Made by a program: the position numbers and the translations under genes
Assembly (NCBI RefSeq): GCF_009762775.1
Contig: NZ_CP046401.1
Span: forward strand, 2,542,001-2,606,000
Direction: 5' to 3'
DNA from: Maribellus comscasis
Lineage (GTDB): Bacteria > Bacteroidota > Bacteroidia > Bacteroidales > Prolixibacteraceae
Length of the DNA stretch: 64,000 nt
Notes under the pieces: model-generated
Databases searched by the model: none
The model's input: only the letters and a program-made list of their open reading frames with translations
What the model was told of the DNA's origin: nothing
Shown here: one piece after another, positions 1 through 9,200 of the stretch
Position numbering within the stretch: the stretch's first letter is position 1
How the letters are laid out: every line of letters starts with the position of its first letter

Positions 1-750
1 TCTGGCTGGCATGGTAAATTCATAAAGATAGTTCTGCTGGGTTTCTTCCAGTAAAAACAATAATTTCCCCAGTAAGTGCAGCAGGCTCCGGGTAAGTATT
101 CTACGCTGCTTTTTCGATTTCCTGCGCTTTCGGCTGTAGTGACTATACCTTTCTTTTTGCTTGAGATATTTGGTTCGGGGTGTTCGTATCTTTAAATACT
201 TACAGCTTAATTTCAATTGACCGTAACACCAGTCTACACTTTCCCACAGTAGTTTTATATTGGTTGGGTAACGCATCGAAGTTTCGTAACATGTTGCATC
301 GGTAAGCATAATGTTGGGATGTTCAATAAAGGGTTTCCAATGTTTTGCCAATATTTTTTGAGCTTCACTAATAGCTAACCTTGATGACAAAAAAGTACGT
401 ATCTGGCTGACAATTTTATAATTGGTAAGCCTTTCACCTTGTAGCCAGATGTCACAAAAAAGCTGAAAGTGGATATTGCCGTTTAAGTGCTCAATTAGTT
501 TTCGGTCTGAACACCCCACATAAGACTTAAGGAACATCAATGCAATCATTCCCCCGGGACTAAAAAAACGGGAAGGTCCTTTCTTATTTTCTTTGATTTT
601 AAAATGCCGGACTAAATCATCCCAGGGTAAGGAGACATAGAGTTTACCAATTTCAGATGTTAAAAATGATTTCCAGTAAAGAGAAAATTCCTGACGTGGT
701 GAATTAAAATTAATTTCAAGGGGCGTTTCATAAATTCTTTGTACTTTCAC
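1..750 (-). CDS. Transposase, DUF772/IS1182-like, N-terminal part (cut by the window edge)
   Basis: The minus strand reads open from 750 to base 1, giving the first 250 residues of a transposase; the C-terminal catalytic half lies outside the window. The start is a GTG at 750, because an in-frame TAA lies seven codons upstream. Residues around 45-120 resemble the DUF772 transposase N-terminal domain (SPGGMIALMFLKSY, then IRTFLSSRLAISEAQ). The motif MLTDATCYETSMRYPTNIKL at about 146-165 is typical of IS1182/IS5-group enzymes of Bacteroidota and contains the first catalytic Asp (TDAT). A basic stretch at about 205-220 (SRKRRKSKKQRR) may bind DNA. Family level is fairly secure; the exact IS name is not known to me. 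Confidence 0.8.
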   Translation of the reverse strand, partial: MKVQRIYETPLEINFNSPRQEFSLYWKSFLTSEIGKLYVSLPWDDLVRHFKIKENKKGPSRFFSPGGMIALMFLKSYVGCSDRKLIEHLNGNIHFQLFCDIWLQGERLTNYKIVSQIRTFLSSRLAISEAQKILAKHWKPFIEHPNIMLTDATCYETSMRYPTNIKLLWESVDWCYGQLKLSCKYLKIRTPRTKYLKQKERYSHYSRKRRKSKKQRRILTRSLLHLLGKLLFLLEETQQNYLYEFTMPAR

Positions 751-821
751 AATTAAGGATTTTGAAAATTACCCCGATTTTTGGCGATTCAGGCCTTTTT
801 CGGGGTTTTTCTTAAAAATAA

Positions 822-866
822 CAAAACCTATCGTATTTATTGTCAATAGGTTTTGATACTTATGAA
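822..866 (-). terminator. Hairpin terminator after the lyase-like gene
   Basis: A perfect 10-bp inverted repeat (CAAAACCTAT at 822-831, ATAGGTTTTG at 846-855) has a 14-nt loop. Read on the minus strand it lies about 50 bases past the stop of the gene at 908-2947 and is followed by TTATTTTT, as in an intrinsic terminator. It could instead belong to the end of the insertion sequence on its left. Confidence 0.5.
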
Positions 867-907
867 CATCCCGAATTTTCTGTACATTGCCAAAACGCTT
901 CTTTCTA

Positions 908-2947
908 TTATTCAGCAATTGAAACCGTTGCCTGATAATTGGAATAGTTATATAGCGGATTCCTCACCGGTTTGTATAAATTCTCATTATTCAACGGATT
1001 ATCTTCCTGCGTATATACCCACAATTCATTTGGATTCCATACGACAATTTCATCGCGGCAATCGCCGGTAACATCCACTACCGCGTAGCTCATATCCGGA
1101 TGTCCGTCGTCTGGAAATTCCAGTACTTTCCTTCCGTAACCATCCCATGCTCCTCCCTCGGAAGTGTTTGCATTCAAAATATAAAACTCTTCTGTTTTCC
1201 CTGTCCAGTTTAAAGGAAGACACATGCTGCCATACTGAGTTGGTTCAAAAGTGTGGTACAACTCTCCTGATGAGTTAAAAAGATTCATGATTCCCTGGTT
1301 TCCCCAAAAATTGACAGAAACAGTTTCCAGTCCCGGTAAATCGTCTCGGAAATTAGCAACTGCCGGATTTTGAATATGCCCAAAATAGTGGTGTTTCAAA
1401 ATATTTCCGTCAGTGTCAGCAAAGAAAATTCCCTCGTCGCTGGCCGCACAAACAAAAACAGGAGACTCACTTTCTTTTAACTGAACTATCGCCACACCGT
1501 CGGCATGATCCTCTAACACATCATCCAGGCTCCAGAGTTTTGTTCCGTTTTCATCAAAAAGTGTGTAGCCGCTAACAATTTCATCTTTCCCGTCGTTGTC
1601 GGTATCATACGCAAACGGATAATGTCCGGTACGGCATTCATTTTGCCACAACTGTTTCAGGTTAGCATCGTACGCCCAAATATAATTGTAACGGTCTTTT
1701 AAAATAATATTCGAATCAAAACCATTCCCCTCCAAATCGCAAAAATAGAGGCAATCTCCCAAAATGCGGGGAAAAATATTGTGACCCGAAGGAAGTGGTT
1801 TTCCGCTAGGTGAAAGTGGCGTTGAAATTTTTTGCAGCACTTTCCCGGTGGCACCTTCTGCAACAATTAATTCCTGGTTCATACAATAAATAACCTCGTT
1901 TTTGCCGTCGTTATTTACATCATGAATCTGAAAAGCCACATCGCTGGTTAGTTTTGTTTTCCACGGATCCGGGCTTCCCTTTTGCCACAATAAATCACCA
2001 TTCAGTGTAACTGCGGTGAGGCAACTCAACTCGCTGTTTCGGTCTTTCGGACCATGATTTACAACTTGTCCGAGCAAAATATCTGTTTTGTCGTCGCCAT
2101 TGAGATCCCCAAAACGAACATTTCTCCCTGTTCCAAAATCTTCCAGTTGAATCTTTTTGAACACTTTCATTTTTGGATTCTCAGCAATTAACGAATCCTG
2201 AATTTGCTGAAAACGGCTTTCTTCATTTTTATATTTTTGAAAATCTGCTTCTGAAGAAGAAATCTTTACAGAATAAAACGCCGTCGGAGAATCGGAAAGT
2301 AATCCTACTTTTCCTATTTCAAAGCTTGAATTTTTAACCGATAAGGAGATACTATCATTTACAACACACTTAATATTATCTGAATCCAGATCAATTTTCA
2401 AATGAATTGTCCCGTCTTCCAGGGTATAAAATTCAGCCGTTGCCAACACTACTTCATTCGGAACCTGAAATGCCTTACCGTTTTGCACTTTTATAATTTT
2501 CGCTGAATGGTTTTCAACTCCTGCAAAATAATAACAACGGTCGTTTTGATAACGAAAAACCACTCCGTTTCTTCTTTTCAATTCAAGCGGTTTAAATTCA
2601 ACTTCCAGAGTATAATCATTCCAAAACTCCGAACCGGTTACTACCATCGGGTGCCAGTGTTTATCCGGGTTTATTGCATTTTGGAAAAGCATTTGCCCAT
2701 CGCCGTTTTTACGGATTTCCCACGATGGTGGCAGGTTATAGCGAAATGTAGAAATTGCCCAGCGGGTTTGCGCGCGTGCTTCTGCAATGTAATGGTATTC
2801 AGTGTGCGCCCCAACATCCGTTCCCAAAGGCCCGTGCGGCAGTGTGGAAAAATCTTCATCGAGCAATACAAGCTGATTTGAATCGGTGGAACAAGCTAAT
2901 GTATAAAGGACAATGATAAAAAGAACAGTAAAAGTTTTGGCGTTCAT
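908..2947 (-). CDS. Rhamnogalacturonan-lyase-like FG-GAP/beta-propeller lipoprotein
   Basis: A 679-residue exported lipoprotein: the signal ends in a lipobox with Cys19 (YTLACS). Residues about 25-235 look like a concanavalin/DUF1080-type beta-sandwich. From about 270 onward repeated Asp-rich calcium-type loops appear (GDLNGDDKTD, HDVNNDGKNE, YDTDNDGKDE, VDVTGDCRDE), the signature of FG-GAP/VCBS blades. The closing motif WVYTQ followed by KPVRNPLYNYSNYQ is familiar from rhamnogalacturonan-lyase-like proteins of Bacteroidota. The likely role is binding or cleaving a pectin-like polymer at the cell surface, but I cannot identify catalytic residues. It is transcribed divergently from the sensor kinase at 3109 and shares its upstream region, so it may be a target of that system. 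Confidence 0.7.
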   Translation of the reverse strand: MNAKTFTVLFIIVLYTLACSTDSNQLVLLDEDFSTLPHGPLGTDVGAHTEYHYIAEARAQTRWAISTFRYNLPPSWEIRKNGDGQMLFQNAINPDKHWHPMVVTGSEFWNDYTLEVEFKPLELKRRNGVVFRYQNDRCYYFAGVENHSAKIIKVQNGKAFQVPNEVVLATAEFYTLEDGTIHLKIDLDSDNIKCVVNDSISLSVKNSSFEIGKVGLLSDSPTAFYSVKISSSEADFQKYKNEESRFQQIQDSLIAENPKMKVFKKIQLEDFGTGRNVRFGDLNGDDKTDILLGQVVNHGPKDRNSELSCLTAVTLNGDLLWQKGSPDPWKTKLTSDVAFQIHDVNNDGKNEVIYCMNQELIVAEGATGKVLQKISTPLSPSGKPLPSGHNIFPRILGDCLYFCDLEGNGFDSNIILKDRYNYIWAYDANLKQLWQNECRTGHYPFAYDTDNDGKDEIVSGYTLFDENGTKLWSLDDVLEDHADGVAIVQLKESESPVFVCAASDEGIFFADTDGNILKHHYFGHIQNPAVANFRDDLPGLETVSVNFWGNQGIMNLFNSSGELYHTFEPTQYGSMCLPLNWTGKTEEFYILNANTSEGGAWDGYGRKVLEFPDDGHPDMSYAVVDVTGDCRDEIVVWNPNELWVYTQEDNPLNNENLYKPVRNPLYNYSNYQATVSIAE

Positions 2948-3014
2948 TTAGCAATAGATTTAGTTTCCGTTGGAACGAAGATAACAATTTGAGTCTAAAA
3001 TCTTTCTGTTGAAT

Positions 3015-3114
3015 CTACCGTTTAATAAATCAATCCCGCCGTTAAATAAGTCTGTCTTTTTATTCTCGCTTTTTCCTGCCAAATTTGAAACAACCAAAAT
3101 CAACGGTTATGAAA
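3015..3114 (+). repeat. Upstream repeat, copy 1 (matches 6181-6280)
   Basis: These 100 bases, ending just inside the start codon region of the first kinase, match 6181-6280 with only about four substitutions. The copy covers the whole leader down to ATGAAA. Conserved non-coding DNA of this length argues that the promoter and operator were duplicated together with the gene, or are kept alike by conversion. Confidence 0.9.
3017..3046 (+). promoter_or_regulatory. Candidate LytTR-binding direct repeat upstream of kinase A
   Basis: ACCGTTTAA (3017-3025) and GCCGTTAAA (3038-3046) form a direct repeat with a 12-bp spacer. LytTR regulators are known to bind two imperfect 9-mers of the form [TA][AC][CA]GTTN[AG][TG] spaced 12-13 bp. 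The first half-site matches 8 of 9 positions and the second 7 of 9. A LytTR regulator is encoded in the same locus at 11998. The site lies between the divergent lyase-like gene and kinase A, so it could control both. Function is inferred. Confidence 0.45.
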
Positions 3115-6100
3115 GCAAAACTTGCAGTTCCAATGTTCATTATTCTTTTTTCTTCTTTTTATGGGATAGCACAAAATGAACCAATTCGCTTGATCCCTGA
3201 ATTTGGGAAACAAACCATTTATGAGTCTACAGAATTGACGTACATATTATCCGACGATAATGAGAAGCAAAACCGTTTTATTAAAAAGAAAACCTATGAA
3301 CTAAAATTCGACAAATTCGGGCCTGAAAACAAAGAAGTTTTAAAAGTGAACATCACAAAAAACACGCTTGAAAAACCCGATCAGCCAACACCCGAAGTAA
3401 AAGATTACAGGTTTCCGTATTTTCAGGAAGCCTTCCCTGAGAATACCTCCCCCGATTTTACAGAAACATTACTCAGCCGCTTAACTCTGGAATACAGTTT
3501 TGATTTTGAAACAAGCACAATCGAGCTTCTCAACCTGGAAGAATTATTAATGGAAGCGCGAAAAATTTTGAGAGAAAAAGGCCTCTCGCCGGGAAAAATC
3601 GATAACCGCATTGTTGATTTTAATGAGAAAATAATTCCGGCAACCACTTCCCAAATTCAACAAATTTTTCAAATCCCACAAGCGTCTTTTTCGGGAAGCT
3701 TAAACATCAAAAATTTTGACATTCATTTGTCTCTGGAAAAACCCTGGGCTTACCTCAAACAAAAAAGATGGGAAAAAGAACCCGGTTTATATTCAAAAGA
3801 AATTGTCTACGAAGTAGAAAAACGTTACTTAAAAAAATACAATACCGTTGAAATCGATTCAGTTAAATACCCGATTTTGTTTGAAAACAAAAAGTATAAC
3901 CTAAAACATACTGAAAATGATATTAGCCTAAAGGTTTCTAAAACCATTCCACAAAACCGGTTTACCATTTCAGGAAAAATTGAAAATTTGAGGAACAAAA
4001 AAATTACGCTGGCAGTTTTGCGCAGCCCGTTTGGAACACAACTGTTTGAAGAATCGGTTTTCCTGGATGAAAACAATTCCTTCCAGATTGAAACTGAACT
4101 CAACCATCCTCAACTGATTTACTTGCAATTTGGTAATATTAATTCTCCAGGTAATCTACCAATGATGGCTTTTTATGCCGAACCGGGAAGCCGGATTCAT
4201 TTTGAAGCTACGGGAGAAACATTTCCCTGGGAAGTTACATTCTCCGAAGATTTTGCAGGTACTTCAAAACTATTATACGACTGGCGAAAAGAATATAACA
4301 TTTTTAACCAGAGATTGGATTGGAGTACTCTTAGTTTCTTTTCATCTGATTTGAGCTATTCCGATTTTACCAAAGCATTTAATAATCTTTCATCTCCAAA
4401 TAAAAATAACGTGGAGCAACATGCCTTTGAGTTTGTTAAAAATGAAACAAAGGCATACTTATTTAATATCCTGATTTATTATTTATCGATGGAAGAATGG
4501 AGCAGAAGTGCCTCTAATGGAAGAGTACGTTTTGAAGAAATAGGTGAAGAAGGCTTTTTAAAAATGAAAAATATTCTGGATACTACAAATATTTACGACT
4601 TTTATAACGAATATGGTATCCACTCACGGCAACTGGCAGGAAGTTACGTGAACTATTTTTTTAAGAAAAACAAAATCATTGACGAACTCGGATTTCCGGA
4701 ATTTGCTGCAATACCAATACTTTCAAGTTATATATTTCACAATGATTTGCCCTACCAGGTGGAAGCAACTAAAAGTATCCTCGCAGGGCATGCGTTGTAT
4801 TCAGTTTTGACTGAATTACTTTTACGTGAAAAGTCAGATATATCAAACCAACCAAATCAATTTGAAAGCTATACGCAACAAAAAGCCGATGAATACCTTA
4901 ATCTAATGACCCGCGTTTGTAACGACAAGGGATTCATCAGTTCGATAAAAGAAATAATTGATAATCAGCAAAACTGGGAAGATGAGATTTTTGTTCCCTC
5001 CAATAAATTTTTTAATGAAAATGCCGAGCCCGTTTATATGAGTGATTTTTTTGGTGACAAACCAACTATTTTTTACATCGCAAACAATTGGTCGGCAGAA
5101 CGATATTTTTGGGACGATTTAGCCAATGAAAACCCGGAAATCAATTTTGTTTTGGTGATGGAGGGCTCCAATATTCAGGAATGGCTGGATTATGAAAAAC
5201 GTGCCGAACCAGTTGCTCATCAGCTGTTTTTAATAAACGAAGATGTAAAACTCCGGGATATTTTTAAAAGCAATAGCAGACATTTTATATTATACGATAA
5301 AAACGGGGTTCGAATTGGTTTTGCCGGAAATGCAGTTACTGCAAGAGACATGGCGAAAAAAAGTTTAAATGCACCCTCTAAACAGCTCAACAAATCGCAA
5401 CTCAAAACGATAATTATTGTACTGCTAATACTTCTTACGCTACTTATTTTAAGTTTGTTAATCTGGAGATGGCGGGTTCGGCAACGGTTCCGAAAGGAAC
5501 AGCAGCAGCGGCGGTTGCGCGAGCTGGAACTTACTGCAATCCGGTCGCAAATGAACCCCCATTTTCTTTTTAACAGTTTGAACTCGGTGCAAAACCTGGT
5601 TCAGCAAAACAAGGGCCGCGAGGCCCATTTGTATTTGGCCGACTTTGCCGGATTAATCAGAAAAGTATTGCAGAATTCAGAAAAAGAAGAAGTATCACTG
5701 GCCGAAGAACTGGAAATGATAAACCAGTATCTGAATCTCGAGAAACTGCGGTTTGATTTTGATTTTACTATTTCGGTTGAAGATAAAATTGATACAAACA
5801 ATACGATGGTTCCTTCAATGCTTTTACAACCTTTTGCAGAAAATGCGGTTATTCATGGCCTTCAGAATAAAACGGGCTACAGGCAACTAAAAATAGAAGT
5901 CGCACGTGACAAGTCGGGAATAAAAATTACTATTGAAGACAACGGAGTAGGCCGTGAAGCAGCAAAAAACATCGCCAAAGCCAAAAACGGGAAAGGTTCA
6001 AAATTGATGAAAGACAGGCTTGAAATTTTGCAGGAAAAACACGGAGAAAAATACCATTTGGAAACCATCGACTTAACCGAAAATGATATTGGAACACGAG

Positions 6101-6129
6101 TAGAAATTCAGATTCCGGATGAAAGGTAA
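3109..6129 (+). CDS. Sensor histidine kinase A: periplasmic thioredoxin-like sensor fused to a LytS-type kinase
   Basis: The ATG at 3109 gives 1006 residues with a signal peptide (FSSFYGIAQ); a TTG eight codons upstream is open but less likely. The periplasmic part has a DUF4369-like beta domain at about 284-390 and a thioredoxin/TlpA-like fold at about 620-760, where the place of CxxC is taken by NNWSAERY, so no redox pair is present. One transmembrane helix follows at about 768-787 (VLLILLTLLILSLLIW), then a short basic linker and a LytS/YehU-type kinase (PF06580) with phospho-acceptor His818 in QMNPHFLFNSLN and ATP-binding box EDNGVGREAA near 944. Known LytS proteins sense through several membrane helices; this layout is different. 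It probably signals to the LytTR regulator at 11998. The last 240 residues are nearly identical to kinase B. Confidence 0.88.
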   Translation: MKAKLAVPMFIILFSSFYGIAQNEPIRLIPEFGKQTIYESTELTYILSDDNEKQNRFIKKKTYELKFDKFGPENKEVLKVNITKNTLEKPDQPTPEVKDYRFPYFQEAFPENTSPDFTETLLSRLTLEYSFDFETSTIELLNLEELLMEARKILREKGLSPGKIDNRIVDFNEKIIPATTSQIQQIFQIPQASFSGSLNIKNFDIHLSLEKPWAYLKQKRWEKEPGLYSKEIVYEVEKRYLKKYNTVEIDSVKYPILFENKKYNLKHTENDISLKVSKTIPQNRFTISGKIENLRNKKITLAVLRSPFGTQLFEESVFLDENNSFQIETELNHPQLIYLQFGNINSPGNLPMMAFYAEPGSRIHFEATGETFPWEVTFSEDFAGTSKLLYDWRKEYNIFNQRLDWSTLSFFSSDLSYSDFTKAFNNLSSPNKNNVEQHAFEFVKNETKAYLFNILIYYLSMEEWSRSASNGRVRFEEIGEEGFLKMKNILDTTNIYDFYNEYGIHSRQLAGSYVNYFFKKNKIIDELGFPEFAAIPILSSYIFHNDLPYQVEATKSILAGHALYSVLTELLLREKSDISNQPNQFESYTQQKADEYLNLMTRVCNDKGFISSIKEIIDNQQNWEDEIFVPSNKFFNENAEPVYMSDFFGDKPTIFYIANNWSAERYFWDDLANENPEINFVLVMEGSNIQEWLDYEKRAEPVAHQLFLINEDVKLRDIFKSNSRHFILYDKNGVRIGFAGNAVTARDMAKKSLNAPSKQLNKSQLKTIIIVLLILLTLLILSLLIWRWRVRQRFRKEQQQRRLRELELTAIRSQMNPHFLFNSLNSVQNLVQQNKGREAHLYLADFAGLIRKVLQNSEKEEVSLAEELEMINQYLNLEKLRFDFDFTISVEDKIDTNNTMVPSMLLQPFAENAVIHGLQNKTGYRQLKIEVARDKSGIKITIEDNGVGREAAKNIAKAKNGKGSKLMKDRLEILQEKHGEKYHLETIDLTENDIGTRVEIQIPDER
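5392..6104 (+). repeat. Kinase-domain repeat, copy 1 (matches 8618-9330)
   Basis: This 713-bp stretch codes for the transmembrane helix and nearly the whole kinase domain. It matches 8618-9330 at a constant offset of 3226 with only about eight substitutions. Identity falls abruptly at both ends: upstream the sensors are barely alignable, and the last eight codons differ. The pattern fits recent duplication with sensor replacement, or ongoing gene conversion. Confidence 0.93.
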
Positions 6130-6180
6130 TTTGCAATGTAAAAAAAATTTGTAACCTCAAGAAGCTCTTTTTAAATAATA

Positions 6181-6280
6181 CTACCGTTTAATAAATCAAT
6201 CCTGCCGTTAAATAAATCTGTCTTTTTATTGTCGCTTTTTCCTGCCAAATTTGAAACAACCAAAATCAACGGTTATGAAA
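6181..6280 (+). repeat. Upstream repeat, copy 2 (matches 3015-3114)
   Basis: This is the second copy of the 100-bp leader, ending at ATGAAA of kinase B. The intergenic bases before it (6130-6180) have no counterpart upstream of copy 1. Confidence 0.9.
6183..6212 (+). promoter_or_regulatory. Candidate LytTR-binding direct repeat upstream of kinase B
   Basis: ACCGTTTAA (6183-6191) and GCCGTTAAA (6204-6212) keep the same sequence and 12-bp spacer as the site before kinase A. The neighbouring bases carry substitutions, yet both half-sites are unchanged. A separate promoter here would make kinase B independently controlled rather than only read through from kinase A. Confidence 0.45.
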
Positions 6281-9200
6281 ACAAAACTCTTTTTAACACT
6301 TACAATAATCTTTAACTTCGCAAGAGCTTTTTCGCAAGAGCAAATTATAAAACTAAATCTTCAGGAAAGACATGAATATATTTTTGAGAAAATCGATAAA
6401 ATATATCTGAAATCTGAAAATGAACCGGATAAGTTTTTACAAGAGGATGCAAAAAAAATAAAAATAACTGTTGAGAAAATCGTCCCAAACGAATTAATTG
6501 AATTCTCTTTTCAATACTCAAAAAATATACGTGATAATGGGTCGTATGGTGAGATGTTAAACTGTGTTGACTATTTTTTCCCCGAGCTGGTTGTCACACG
6601 ACCATATGATGTAGTCCAGGGCTTATTATGCCGGTCTGTATTAAAATTTTCACTAAACCTAAAAACAAACAGCATTGAACTGATAAACAGACAAAATCTT
6701 ATTAATTCATTTCGAACAAGATTAGCCGAACTACAAATTGAAGGCGAAGAACTTGATTTGGTTTGGGACATAATAAATAAAAACAAATGGTTTATCGAAG
6801 ATGAGGAGGTGAGATTTCTAACCTGGTTTAATAATTCAAACTTAACTGACAAATCCATTATAAATTCGAAAATTCCGGACAAATTAAAAGTTATAGAAAA
6901 AAGTCCGACATTCATTAGCTTGGGAGATGAAAACACCCAAAAGATTGTTCCGGGGAAAACACAAAAAAAATACTGGTTAAATCTTGAAAGCGGAATTATA
7001 ACCAATTATTCCAGCATTCGATACGAATCTTCTAAAGGAAAAACAGAGAAAAATTTTCTTACAGGAAATTGGAAAGTATTTGAAAAGAGTCTCAGCCTGA
7101 TAGATTCCCACCTTGTACCGGCACAAAAACTTTTTGTTTCGGGTAAGATTGAAGATCCGTTGAGTAACAAAATATTCATAAAATTCTTGGACCAGCCATT
7201 TGGTACCATTTTGAAAGAAATCACTGTTTTTCTCAATGAGAATGGCTCTTTTTCAACTTCTTTTAATTTTCACAACAGTGGTTTAATTTATATTGAAAAC
7301 GAAAATCCAAACCGAAATTTATCCAATGAAAAGATAGTGATGTATGGCGAACCTGGTGATTCGTTAAAATTTATAGCAAATGGAAAAGAAAAACCCTGGA
7401 CACTTTCTTTTTATGGAGAAAGAAAGAATGAGGCAGAATTGCTATTGGAATTACGAGAAAAGATCAAACTGGAAAACCTTGGTTTAATTTCACCAAATAG
7501 TAGTCAATATGTGCTTGACGGTGATTTATATTTTGGACGTGGTGCCACTAAAATGCCAGACGGCACATACAAGATAAACTATAAAAACTACAACACTGAA
7601 TTTGAAAAAGCTATAAAACAAACTGACGATATATCGTTTCAGTATAAAAACACAGTAAATAAAGAAGTCCGTTCATTTATTGCTAACGAGGTAAAAGCCT
7701 TTATTTACAATGGGGTATATGATTATTTAATTAGCTCAATATTTTTAGAAAGAAGATATCCGGGGCATTATGTTACAGATGCTGAAAATAAAAATACCAA
7801 AAGAATTTCAGCATTGGCAGAAGAACTAAATCCTCAACTAACCTATAACGATTATGGAATACAATCCCGCAAAAGTATATCTAAGTACCTGAATTATCAA
7901 CTCCGGAAAACTAAAAAAGTTAGCAGCCATTCGTCAACTGTTATATCACGATTTTATAGTTTTAATGATATTGATCAATTAACACAATTTGCTCAATTGA
8001 TCTTAACCGGTGCTCCTCTTTACCGAGAAATTGGTTCAACCTTTAATCAAATTCTAATGGATTATTTGCCAATTCGCAATATGCCTCATATATCATACTC
8101 CAACAATGAAAAAGAAGCTGCGATCCAATACCTACAATTGATGGCGCGAAGTTGCAACGACATCGAATTAGTAAATGAAATCAATCAAAAGCTCCAGCAG
8201 AGGGCGAAGATAGAAACAGGGGATCATATTCCTAACTTAAAACTTTTTGATAGTGATGGGAAAGAACAATCCTTTTCAGATCTTATAAAAGGAAAACCAA
8301 CTGTTTTCTATTTCCCATCGACCTGGATTGGAGATAGATATGAACTGGATGTGATAGCACCAAAGAATCCGGATCTTGAAATAATAATGGTTACAGAAGG
8401 GAGTAATTTCCGGGAATGGAAAGAATACAATAAAAGAGCGGAACCTGTAATTCAACAACTCTTCTATAAAAATGATACTGCTTCTTTAAAGGAACTGTTG
8501 TTTCACAGGAGTACTTATGCAGCATTTGACCGCGAAGGAAATTTCTTAGGATATCACAATTCTTTCAAAAGTGCGTCTGATGCAGCAAAGACAAGCGTTG
8601 AAAAAAAACAGCTCGATAAATCGCAACTCAAAATTATAATTATTGTACTGCTAATACTTCTTACGCTACTTATTTTAAGTTTGTTAATCTGGAGATGGCG
8701 GGTTCGGCAACGGTTCCGAAAGGAACAGCAGCAGCGGCGGTTGCGCGAGCTGGAACTTACTGCAATCCGGTCGCAAATGAACCCCCATTTTCTTTTTAAC
8801 AGTTTGAACTCGGTGCAAAACCTGGTTCAGCAAAACAAGGGCCGCGAGGCCCATTTGTATTTGGCCGACTTTGCCGGATTAATCAGAAAAGTATTGCAGA
8901 ATTCAGAAAAAGAAGAAGTATCACTGGCCGAAGAACTGGAAATGATAAACCAGTATCTGAATCTCGAGAAACTGCGGTTTGATTTTGATTTTACTATTTC
9001 GGTTGAAGATAAAATTGATACAAACAATACGATGGTTCCTTCAATGCTTTTACAACCTTTTGCAGAAAATGCGGTTATTCATGGCCTTCAGAATAAAACC
9101 GGCTACAGACAACTAAAAATTGAAGTCGCGCGTGACAAGTCGGGAATAAAAATTACTATTGAAGACAACGGAGTAGGCCGTGAAGCAGCAAAAAACATCG

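Noticed and set aside
2507..2881. 124-codon plus-strand frame inside the lyase-like gene
   Set aside because: It lies opposite the signal peptide and sandwich domain of a well-supported gene and has no recognisable features.
5601..6068. Antisense open frames in the kinase domain, repeated identically at 8827-9294
   Set aside because: Their presence in both copies follows from the near-identical DNA of the kinase module; the translations resemble no protein and there is no sign of independent expression.
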